From assembly GCF_900090285.1 (NCBI RefSeq), contig NZ_LT607754.1, positions 4,118,001 through 4,182,000 of the forward strand: a stretch of DNA of 64,000 nucleotides. The letters run 5' to 3'. Positions within the stretch are counted from its first letter, which is position 1; every line of letters begins with the position of its first letter. The stretch is from Micromonospora inositola (GTDB lineage Bacteria; Actinomycetota; Actinomycetes; Mycobacteriales; Micromonosporaceae). Below are positions 1 to 7,602 of the stretch, piece by piece. The notes beneath the pieces are model-generated. The model was not told where the DNA came from. It saw only the letters and a list, made by a program, of their open reading frames with translations, and made no database searches. A program made the position numbers and the translations under genes.

Positions 1-1201
1 CTGTGGCGGGCCGGCTCGGCGGGGACATCAGGTCGGCGTCCGGCTGCGGCCGGGACAGCGGGCCGGTGGCCGCCGACGGGCCGGCGGGCGAGGTGGGCGG
101 CGCGGAGGCCGGGACGACGGCGGGCGGTGCGGGGGGCGCGGAGGCCGGTCCCGGAATTACCGGGGCCGGCGGCAGGGGCGCCGGTGGCGCGGAGGTCTGC
201 GTCGGGGCCCAGGTGCCCGCTGGAGCGGCGCCAGCCGGTGGTGTCGACACCGGCGCGGAGTCAGGCGCCGGACGGGACGCCGGGGTCGGCGCGGGCGGGG
301 CCGACGTGGGCGCCGGGATGACCGGGGGTGACGGCAGGGGAGCGACGGGACCGGGCGGCGCGGAAGTGGGAGCCGCGCTGGGCGGCGACGGCGGGGCGAA
401 CAGCGGGGGCGGCGGCAGCGACGCCGCCGGTCCGCGGGCCGGTGGCGGCGCCCACCCCGACGACGCCGGGTGCGCCGGCGCCGAGACGGGCCGGGCCGGT
501 TGCGGCGCCCTGGACTGCGGCGGCTGCGGACCCCAGGGCTGCGGAACCCCGGGCTGCGGCACTGCGGCCCGGGGCGCTGCCGACTGCGGCGGCCCGGGCT
601 GGGGCGCCCACCCCGACGCCGGCACGGCCGGCGCGGGCGGGGCGGACCGCGGTGCGGCGGGAACTGGCGGCGGGGCCTGCGGCGCCGGTGGGGCGGGTAC
701 GGCCGGCAGCGACATCGTCGGCCCGGACAGTGCTGCCGGATCGGGGCGCGGGCCGCCGGCGGCGGGAGCGGCGGCGGAGCCGCCGAGGTAGCTGCGGGCC
801 GCGCGTACCGCGGGGTGGTCGGGGCCGAGCACCGCGGGCCCGGCGGTGGCGACGCGGGTGTAGTTGCGGCGGGCCTCGTGCCGGTTGCCCAGTTCCTCCG
901 CCGCCCCGGCCAGGTCGAAGCTGAGCGCCAGCATCAGCGGGTCGCCGTCCCCGCGGCGGCGCTCGCCGGCCGCGTACGCCTCCTCCAGGACCCGGCGGGC
1001 CGCGGCCGGATCGTCGGCCTCGCGGTGCAGCCGGGCCAGCAGGTGGGCGTTGCCCAGCACCTCGGGGTGGTCCTCCCCGTACGCCGGTCGGGCCGCCACG
1101 ATCGCGTCGGTGAGCAGGCGGCGGGCGTTGGCCAGATCACCGGCCGAGCGCAGGGCGAGGGCCTGGTGCGCGGCGGCGGTCAGGGGGGAGGGGTGGGACA
1201 C
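1..1201 (-). CDS. TPR-type protein with long Pro/Ala-rich tail (3' end outside window)
   Basis: Reading the minus strand from a GTG at 1201 gives an open frame to the window edge. Residues 1-130 have the Ala/Leu/Arg helical pattern of tetratricopeptide repeats, with the recurring 'GxDHP' type of turn (GEDHPEV, GPDHPAV). From about residue 140 to the edge the protein is almost pure Pro/Ala/Ser low complexity. The family is common in actinomycetes and probably mediates protein contacts; its partner is unknown. The glycine-rich reading on the opposite strand is a shadow. The true C-terminus is not in the window. No strong Shine-Dalgarno is visible before the GTG. Confidence 0.7.
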   Translation of the reverse strand, partial: MSHPSPLTAAAHQALALRSAGDLANARRLLTDAIVAARPAYGEDHPEVLGNAHLLARLHREADDPAAARRVLEEAYAAGERRRGDGDPLMLALSFDLAGAAEELGNRHEARRNYTRVATAGPAVLGPDHPAVRAARSYLGGSAAAPAAGGPRPDPAALSGPTMSLPAVPAPPAPQAPPPVPAAPRSAPPAPAVPASGWAPQPGPPQSAAPRAAVPQPGVPQPWGPQPPQSRAPQPARPVSAPAHPASSGWAPPPARGPAASLPPPPLFAPPSPPSAAPTSAPPGPVAPLPSPPVIPAPTSAPPAPTPASRPAPDSAPVSTPPAGAAPAGTWAPTQTSAPPAPLPPAPVIPGPASAPPAPPAVVPASAPPTSPAGPSAATGPLSRPQPDADLMSPPSRPAT

Positions 1202-1444
1202 GTTAGCAATGCTGCCGGTAATCGGCGGTCGGACGCTACCCGCCCCGGCGCATCCTGAGACCAGGCCGCCGGCGAAATCCGCGCTCCGGCGCCGTGAGCT
1301 GCGGAAACGTCCGTGGCCGGAGCGCGGCGGCCGGCGATGTGCATGATCCATCCGAGCCGTGTACAGTAATGCCCCGTGCGGCCCGCCGGGGCGGCTGACG
1401 GGTGACGAGGTCACCGCGGCCGACAGGGTAGGCTGGACGAGCAG

Positions 1445-1528
1445 GTCCGGGTGGCGGAATGGCAGACGCGCTAGCTTGAGGTGCTAGTGCCCGTATAGGG
1501 CGTGGGGGTTCAAGTCCCCCCTCGGACA
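1445..1528 (+). tRNA. tRNA-Leu (anticodon GAG)
   Basis: A full cloverleaf can be drawn. The acceptor GTCCGGG pairs with CTCGGAC (one G-T pair), and the anticodon stem CTAGC/GCTAG encloses loop TTGAGGT with anticodon GAG. There is a long class-II variable arm (GCCCGTATAGGGC), and the T arm is GGGGG-TTCAAGT-CCCCC. The 3' CCA is not encoded. The T arm and 3' acceptor strand overlap the antisense end of a serine-recombinase relic, as expected if the tRNA was an integration site. Confidence 0.95.
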
Positions 1529-2820
1529 CAAACCATTACCCCACGGTGCGCGCTGAGATCCACTGCAGCGCGCACCGTTTGCGTTTCCGTCTGGTAAGTG
1601 AGCCGGAGGCCGAGTTGCCGGTAGACCTCGGCCTTGTCGGCGGGGTCGGCGTCGCGGAGCACGGCGGCGATGTCGCCGAGCGCCGTCACCAGGCTCGTGA
1701 TTTCTGCTCGGCTCATCCGGCGCGGGCTTTTACCCACGTTCGCGTGGAGGTCGGCTTCGGCGCGGGCGCGTTCGGCCTGGGTCTGGGCGATCCAGCCGGT
1801 GACCACCGTCGGGTCCGCTCCGGCGTCGAGGGCCGCCCGGTAGCGCTCCAGCTTGGCGTTGCATGCGGTGATGATCGTCTGGGCTGCCGTAGCAAGTGCG
1901 GGCGGATGATCCAGGGGTTGGGCGTCGGCCATCGCGGTGATCGTCTGTTCGATGCGGTGGGGTGCGAAGGCGGAGGCCAGCCAGGTGTCGAGCGGGTCGG
2001 TGAGGGCGTCCTCGCGCAGGTACACATTGCTGGGATGCGCGACCTGGTTGGCGAGGGCGTTTTCCTGGGGGAAGCGACAGCGGTAGTAGGCGTCGCCGTG
2101 GTTGTACTGGCCCTGCATGCGTCGGTCGCAGGCGGCGCAGTAGATCAGGCCGCGGAAGACGTACGGGTTGCGGGTGCGCTGCTTGACGTGTTGACCGCCG
2201 GTTCCCCGTCCGCGCCGTTGGAGGATTGCTGGGCCTGTTCGAAGGTCGCGTCGTCGATGAGTGGTTCGTGGGTGATCTCCTTGGAGACCACCCACTTGTC
2301 CCGGGCGTTCCAGCGCATGACGCCGGTGTGGCCCATTGCCACGTCGTCGACGTCGAGCAGCACCTCGTCGGTGCGTTGCTTGTTCCATACCTGTCGCCCG
2401 GTGTAGCGGGGGTTGGTGAGGATGACGCGGACGGCGCTCTTGGACCAGGCGATGCCGCTGCGGTGCCGGTTGCGGGCGCGGTCGTGCGCGGATGGGCAGG
2501 GCACGTGATTGGCGGTGAGTCCTTCGGCGATGGCGAAGAGCCCGATACCGGCGAGGAACTCGGCGAAGATCCGCCGGAGGATCGGCGCGGTCTGTTCGTC
2601 TGGAGTGAGGCCCTTGAGGCGTTTGCCGTCGGCGGCCTTGGCGGGGTTGGGATGGGGTCCGAGGTCGCGGAGGGCATAGCCGTAGGGTGGGCGTCCGCCG
2701 AGGTAGCGGCCCTCGAGGAGGGTCTGGGCGGCCATGGCGGTGCGGACGCGAACCTTGATCCGGTTGCGTTCGCCCTTGCTCATGCCGCCGAAGACGGACT
2801 TGCTGCGCGTCCGGGTGGAC
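1510..2820 (-). pseudogene. large serine recombinase, C-terminal two thirds only, frameshifted
   Basis: From about 2812 leftward the minus strand encodes the Recombinase domain of large serine integrases: FGGMSKGERNRIK, then GGRPPYGY, then a zinc-ribbon-like YCAACDRRM and a coiled C-terminal region. The N-terminal resolvase domain with the catalytic serine is absent. A one-base loss near 2225-2230 (after FEQAQQ) breaks the frame; restoring it joins both halves. The last codons (VCVRGGT, stop 1510-1512) lie inside tRNA-Leu. It is an inactive relic of an integrated element. The upstream end is fused to a truncated TetR gene in another frame. Confidence 0.85.
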
Positions 2821-3180
2821 TAGGGCGGCCCGCAGTACCGGGTCGGTGCGCGCGGCCACCCAGAGCTCGAGGACGAAGAGTGGTCCGGTGAAGGCGGCGG
2901 CCAGCATGTTGATCAGCCGGTCCAGCCGTTGCGTCCCGGCCGGCAGTGCGGCGGCCCGGCGCTCGGCCAGGTGTGCCATGGCGGCGGTGACCAGGGCGGC
3001 CCTGGTCGGATAGTGATGCAGTTGGGCGCCCCGCGAGACGCCCGCGCGGCTCGCCACCACCGTGGTAGTGGTGCCGGACCAGCCGTGCTCGATCAGGCGC
3101 TCGATGGTCTCCTCCCGCGGCCGGGCCCGGGCGGCGTGGCTGCGCTGCTGTCGAGGGACGTGGATCGACGCGATCGGCAC
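2805..3180 (-). pseudogene. TetR-family regulator, N-terminal half only
   Basis: The ATG at 3180 begins a protein with a TetR_N helix-turn-helix (ETIERLIEHGWSGTTTTVV, then ASRAGVSRGAQLHHYPTRAAL) and the start of a ligand domain (LDRLINMLAAAF). After roughly 120 residues the reading passes at about 2805-2815 into recombinase DNA in the wrong frame. A normal TetR is 190-220 residues, so the ligand-binding half is lost. The continuous frame to 1510 is not a genuine fusion protein, because recombinase motifs read in a different frame just after the junction. Confidence 0.75.
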
Positions 3181-3444
3181 GGGTCAGCCTGGCGAGTCCG
3201 AAACAAACGGTCAAGGCTGACCTTTAGCTTCGGCTTTCCGTCGCTTCAAGCAAAAGATGGGCGCGGTACGACGAAACTTCTTGATGTATCGATGGAAACA
3301 ATCTAGGTTCGGGCGAGGACTTGTCATGTAACGCCCCCGGGAGGCGCTCAGAACCTCGCGGGGAACGAGAGTCCGATGCAGACGGCGAGCTGACGAGCGA
3401 GAACCGGCAGCGCCGCCTCCATCGGTGAGACAAGGAGGTTCAGC

Positions 3445-4461
3445 GTGGGTAGCAGGAATCGTTTCCTCGCGGGTACGGCGATCCTCGCCGCCGCGGTCCT
3501 GAGCGGGGGTTTCGCGGCGGCGCCGGCCACCGCATCGCAATCGTCGTGCGCCGCGCCGGACAGCCGGCCGACCGTCCGCTTCCTCGACTACAACAGCGGC
3601 GTGGCGAACCGGACCGTCGACGGTGGCTGTTCGATCAACGACCTGATCGACGACGAGAGCGCCTGGGCCAACCACGGCGGGTTCGTGGCGCACGTGACGC
3701 ACGTCGCCCGGGATCTGGTCGGCGCCGACGTGATCACCACCGAGGAGGCCGCCGCGCTGACCGAAACCGCGGCACACTCCGACGTGGGGAAGACGATGAG
3801 CTATGTCAGCCTGTTCGACGGGACGGCCGAGTCGTACGCGAACTGGGGCTACGTCGGCGGCCGCGGGTTCGGCCTGCGCGACGACGGGTCGATGGTGACG
3901 ACCAACTCGCCCACCGGCGGCGGGCTCGGCATGCTCTGGTACCGAGCCGCCCAGTTCGGCGACTTCTCGCTGCGCCTGCAGTTCCGCGATGAGCGGAGTG
4001 GGGACGCGAACGCGCGGTCGAACAGCGGGGTCTTCGTGCGGTTTCCCGGCGTCGACCCGGCCGCCACCCCCCAGTGCAACACGACTGATCCGGCATGGGT
4101 TGCCGTGAACTGCGGCCACGAGATCCAGATCAATGACTCGCCGGAGATCGGCAGCAACGACCCGCGGAAGACCGGATCCGTGTACGGGTTCGCCGACCTG
4201 AACCTCGCCCAGGCCCGCCCGGCGGACAAGGGGGTCTGGAACGACCTCGAGATCCGGGTTGTCGGCCAGCACTACACCGTGATCCGCAACGGTGTGGTGA
4301 TCAACGAGTTCGACAACGTGCCCGGCCTGCCGTTCCCGGGCCGTCCGACCGACCCGGGCACCAGTGGACGGCAGTACGCGCAGGGCTACATCGGCCTGCA
4401 GAACCACGACGGCGGCTCGGTCATCGCCTTCCGCAACGTACGGGTGCGGGACCTCGGCTGA
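3445..4461 (+). CDS. secreted DUF1080 (3-keto-disaccharide hydrolase-like) protein
   Basis: The GTG at 3445 follows a strong AAGGAGG at 3432-3438. The 338-residue product starts with a classic signal peptide (basic MGSRNRF, hydrophobic core, AxA-type site near residue 30). The C-terminal ~190 residues have features of the DUF1080 concanavalin-like fold: FSLRLQFR, SNSGVFVRFPG, GHEIQINDS, TGSVYGF, GVWNDLEIRVVG, GYIGLQNH. Family members bind or cleave carbohydrate outside the cell. A cysteine-containing segment at residues 30-130 is not recognised. It stands alone; the upstream 260 bp have no obvious gene. Confidence 0.85.
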   Translation: MGSRNRFLAGTAILAAAVLSGGFAAAPATASQSSCAAPDSRPTVRFLDYNSGVANRTVDGGCSINDLIDDESAWANHGGFVAHVTHVARDLVGADVITTEEAAALTETAAHSDVGKTMSYVSLFDGTAESYANWGYVGGRGFGLRDDGSMVTTNSPTGGGLGMLWYRAAQFGDFSLRLQFRDERSGDANARSNSGVFVRFPGVDPAATPQCNTTDPAWVAVNCGHEIQINDSPEIGSNDPRKTGSVYGFADLNLAQARPADKGVWNDLEIRVVGQHYTVIRNGVVINEFDNVPGLPFPGRPTDPGTSGRQYAQGYIGLQNHDGGSVIAFRNVRVRDLG

Positions 4462-4861
4462 TCCTGGCCGGGTGCCGGCTTCGTGGCTGCGGTGATCGGC
4501 CGGGCCATCCCGCCCGGCGGATCACCGCGCCGCGCGCCCCGGATGCTGATCCGTCAGCGGCCGTCGCGGGGGACGAAGGCCGCGAGGGCGTCGGCGTTGC
4601 GCGAGCGGACGTACTCGTCGGCCCAGGCGGCGGCGTGCGCTGGGGGACAGGCGGATCGGGGACGCAGCGCACCGACGATGGCAAGCACCCCTAGCCGAGC
4701 GGCCACGTGCACCGCCAGGTCGACCTCCGGGCGCCGACCCACCTGGAGGCGACCGCGAAACCCTGGCCCGGGCCCATCGTCGTGGTCGGCCGTTACACCT
4801 ACCGCCTCTCGCTCACCTGCTCGCCCGCCGCCCGGCCTCCCCGATCTGCCAGAATCGAGCG
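4462..4861. other. no confident gene
   Basis: Only weak readings are present. A minus-strand frame ending at 4554 has a protein-like C-terminus (AAWADEYVRSRNADAL) but no believable beginning, so it may be a worn fragment. Confidence 0.4.
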
Positions 4862-5047
4862 ATGGCAGGCGCCACAGACGTTGCGGCACTCCGCGTCATT
4901 GTCGGCACTATCGCCTACGAGGTCAGCCAGGTGGCCACGCATGCGACGCTCGACGGCGCCTTGACTCAGCTCGGGCTGAGAGGCTGTGACGAGCTGATCG
5001 CTGGGCGTGGCGGGTCGGGTCCGCGGAGGTCAGTTGCTGCCTTGTGA
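4862..5047 (+). CDS. short hypothetical protein, probably a truncated N-terminus
   Basis: The ATG at 4862 opens a 61-residue frame whose first 40 residues look like a genuine amphipathic domain start (ALRVIVGTIAYEVSQVATHA, then LDGALTQLGL). The last 20 residues (AGRGGSGPRRSVAAL) look like read-through. No family is recognised. It ends 34 bp before the nitronate monooxygenase. It is either a truncated gene or a minor ORF. Confidence 0.3.
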   Translation: MAGATDVAALRVIVGTIAYEVSQVATHATLDGALTQLGLRGCDELIAGRGGSGPRRSVAAL

Positions 5048-5081
5048 TCCTGCGCGTCGGACGCGGCGGCATGATGTGGGC

Positions 5082-6041
5082 ATGGCGTTGTCGACGACGT
5101 TCACGGAGATGCTCGGCGTGCGGTACCCGATCGCGCTGGCGCCGATGGGTGGGTCGGCCGGTGGCGCGCTGGCCGCAGCTGTCTCCCGCGGTGGCGGGTT
5201 CGGGATTCTGGGCGGCGCGTACGGGGACCCGGAGTGGCTGGCACGTGAGGTGCCGATCGTCGCGGGCACTGAAGGGCCGTGGGGTGTGGGATTCCTGACC
5301 TGGGGGATCGATCTCGCCGCGGTGGAGCTGGCGCTGAGCTACGGCCCCAGCGCCGTGATGCTGTCCTTCGGCGATCCGAGCCCATACGCGGAGCATGTCC
5401 GCCGGGCAAGGGCTCTGTTGATCCTCCAGGTCACAGATCTGGAGGAGGCCAAGCGGGCCGTGGACTTGGGCGCCGATGTGATCGTGGCTCAGGGAACCGA
5501 GAGCGGTGGGCACGGAGCCGTGCGCGGGCGGTCCACTTTGCCGTTCGTGCCCGCGGTGGTGGATCTCGTAGCTCCGGTGCCGGTGCTGGCAGCGGGCGGG
5601 ATCGCCGATGGACGTGGTGTGGCGGCAGCTCTCGTGCTGGGCGCTGCCGGAGCGCTCATCGGCACCCGCTTCCAGGCCACCACCGAGGCCCTGGTCGATC
5701 CCTCGATCACCAAGGCGATCCTCGATGGGCGGGGGCAGGACACCGAGCGCAGCACCGTGCTGGACATCGCGCGCGGCTCCCGATGGCCGTCGAAGTACCC
5801 CGCCCGCACCCTCGGCCACCCCTACCTCGACCGCTGGCGGGGCCGGGAGGCCGAGCTCGCCGCCGATCCCCAAGCCCGTCAGGCGTACCAGGACGACGTG
5901 GCACGCGGCGCGGTGCCCCCGCTGCCGGTCTGGGCGGGCGAGGTCGTCGACCTCATCACCGACCTGCCCTCGGCGGAGGACCTGGTCACTGCCATGGCCA
6001 CCCAGGCCCAGGACACCCTGACCCGAGCTGGACGCCACTGA
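5082..6041 (+). CDS. nitronate monooxygenase / 2-nitropropane dioxygenase family
   Basis: The 319-residue product is an FMN-binding TIM barrel of the NPD/NMO family, which oxidises nitronates to carbonyl compounds and nitrite. Visible signatures are PIALAPMGGSAGG near the N-terminus, VIVAQGTESGGHG in the middle and PVLAAGGIADGRGVAAAL followed by GAAGALIGTRF for phosphate binding. The start at 5082 (MALSTTFTEMLGVRYPI) fits family length; an upstream in-frame reading exists but is not conserved-looking. The Shine-Dalgarno is weak. Cytosolic. The gene has no obvious operon partner. Confidence 0.88.
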   Translation: MALSTTFTEMLGVRYPIALAPMGGSAGGALAAAVSRGGGFGILGGAYGDPEWLAREVPIVAGTEGPWGVGFLTWGIDLAAVELALSYGPSAVMLSFGDPSPYAEHVRRARALLILQVTDLEEAKRAVDLGADVIVAQGTESGGHGAVRGRSTLPFVPAVVDLVAPVPVLAAGGIADGRGVAAALVLGAAGALIGTRFQATTEALVDPSITKAILDGRGQDTERSTVLDIARGSRWPSKYPARTLGHPYLDRWRGREAELAADPQARQAYQDDVARGAVPPLPVWAGEVVDLITDLPSAEDLVTAMATQAQDTLTRAGRH

Positions 6042-6367
6042 CCCACCAGCCGTCGGCGCCGTTCCGGCTCGCTCGTCACGCGCCGCGGCGAAGCTACCGA
6101 GCCAAGAGTGATCACTCACAGCCACACCGCAACTGGCCGTTCATGGGGAACTTTTGGTGGCCGCTGTCAGGCTCGGCTTGCTGGTGCGCGTCTCCGTGGA
6201 CTAGCGATGCTCCGGAGACCACTCTTTTCACACCGAAGTGGTGCGGCCTCACCTCTTTCCCGTCACCAGTCGACCCGTAGCAAACCCGACCGCTGTCTCT
6301 GACCGGAATCGATCATCGAAAGGGGATCGAGAGCGCGTTCTGCCCGGCGGCGGTTGGGTCCAGAGAG
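6042..6367. other. intergenic, no gene seen
   Basis: About 325 bp between the convergent monooxygenase and TrmB/LuxR regulator genes. I see no coding signal and no strong hairpin. Confidence 0.5.
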
Positions 6368-7348
6368 TCACAGCCAGCCACGCGTTTTGGCGCTCATGCC
6401 CATCTGGAAGCGGGTGGTGGCGCCGAGGTCTTCCATCAGCGCGTGGATCCGGCGCTGCGTGGTTCTGATCGACCAGCCTAGCGACCTGGCGATACCTTCG
6501 TCGGTCAGCCCTGAAGCGAGCAGCATCAATAGATCCCTGGTTTCCTCGTCCGGTCCGCTCGCGTCGTCCACCGGCCCGTCGACGGACAGCGGCACGGCCC
6601 GCTCCCACTCCGCCTCGAAGAGCGTGATCAGTGCGTCGAGCAGAGAGGATGGATGGATCACGTAGGCGACGCCGTTCTGCTCGCTGGAGCTGGTTGGAAT
6701 GACGGCCATCCGGTCATCGACCATGAGCATTTTGAGCGGCAGGTCCGGCCTTACCCGCGCTTGTTCACCCTCGCGCAGCGTGGCGAGTAGGCCGGCTCGT
6801 AGCCGCCCAGGCCAGGCGACCGCGTTTCGGCTGTAGATCACCCGATACCGGATGCCCCGGCGCAGCCGCTTGCCCTGGTTCTCCACATTCGCGCTCTTCA
6901 CATTCGCGCTGGGCGTGCTGACGTAGGGCGGCTTGTCGAAGCCGCGTACCTGCGTCTTGGCGCTGTTCTCGATGTGCGTCACTCTGCGACCGATGTTGTC
7001 CTGGCCGACAAGCACCTCCAGTGACTGCTCCGGATGGATGTAACGAGATGCGGCCCGGTGCGTCTCCATCAGTGCCTGTGCCGCGTCGCGCGCCTGCCAC
7101 AGTTTCGACTCGACCGCGCCGATCAGTTCGCCGATCGCTGCGTCAGGTGGCGCGGCGAGATAGCGCACCGGCCGTCCCGGAAGCCGGCTGACCAGACCGC
7201 GCTCGGTTAGCTGGACCAGTGCACCTCTGGTCTGAGCCGGGGACAGCCGGGCGGTTGTGGCAAGTTCGTCCGCGCTCGCTCGAGGGTTGCCCACCAGCGC
7301 GACGTACACGGCACTCTCCGCTGGCGCGAGGCCCAGTGCTTTGAACAT
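6368..7348 (-). CDS. TrmB-like / LuxR-type hybrid transcriptional regulator
   Basis: The 326-residue product begins with a TrmB-type winged helix (LGLAPAESAVYVALVGNP, then SPAQTRGALVQLTERGLVSR). A middle domain resembling the TrmB/PLD-like sensor follows, with YRVIYSRNAVAWPG and LMVDDRMAVIPTSSSE. It ends in a LuxR/GerE-type helix-turn-helix (LLASGLTDEGIARSLGWSIR, TTQRRIHALMEDLGA). Proteins of this architecture are frequent in streptomycetes and are often divergent from secreted hydrolases. Here the partner is the subtilase starting at 7603, and a 17-bp palindrome lies between the two. The role as its regulator is inferred from position. Confidence 0.85.
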   Translation of the reverse strand: MFKALGLAPAESAVYVALVGNPRASADELATTARLSPAQTRGALVQLTERGLVSRLPGRPVRYLAAPPDAAIGELIGAVESKLWQARDAAQALMETHRAASRYIHPEQSLEVLVGQDNIGRRVTHIENSAKTQVRGFDKPPYVSTPSANVKSANVENQGKRLRRGIRYRVIYSRNAVAWPGRLRAGLLATLREGEQARVRPDLPLKMLMVDDRMAVIPTSSSEQNGVAYVIHPSSLLDALITLFEAEWERAVPLSVDGPVDDASGPDEETRDLLMLLASGLTDEGIARSLGWSIRTTQRRIHALMEDLGATTRFQMGMSAKTRGWL

Positions 7349-7504
7349 GTCGCCCTCCAGGCTTCCGTTGTTGGCGGGGCTTTCCAGTGCGAGGGCGGCC
7401 CGGCTGTTCTGCGTGATGCCGGATGCGTGTCCCGGCAGCCGCTGACCATCGTGCTGGCCGGCATAAAACCGCCACCTGGCAAGTATTGGTCAGCCTGCCA
7501 TCTT

Positions 7505-7521
7505 GCGCCAGCGGCTGGCGC
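7505..7521. promoter_or_regulatory. perfect 17-bp palindrome, candidate operator
   Basis: GCGCCAGC-G-GCTGGCGC, with 8-bp arms, lies in the 254-bp divergent region 82 bp before the subtilase start. A looser TGGCA...TGCCA repeat sits just upstream at about 7477-7500. Binding by the divergent TrmB/LuxR protein is inferred. Confidence 0.45.
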
Positions 7522-7602
7522 GCTGCCAGCCTAGCTGCGGCGGTTCGTGATCAACCCCGTCCGGCCGCCCCCGGCTCAGGGACATCATCAAAGGAGCCCC
7601 CC

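Noticed and set aside
3..791. Long plus-strand Gly/Ala-rich open frame
   Set aside because: It mirrors the Pro/Ala-rich tail of the minus-strand TPR protein; the minus strand has coherent TPR motifs and a start.
1510..3180. Apparent single TetR-recombinase fusion protein on the minus strand
   Set aside because: The middle third is Arg/Pro nonsense while the recombinase motifs occur in another frame there; it is two broken genes.
3211..4407. Long minus-strand frame opposite the DUF1080 gene
   Set aside because: No domain pattern, and the plus strand has a signal peptide, ribosome site and family motifs.
4554..4889. Minus-strand 111-codon ORF
   Set aside because: Only its last 25 residues look protein-like; no start signal or family could be supported.
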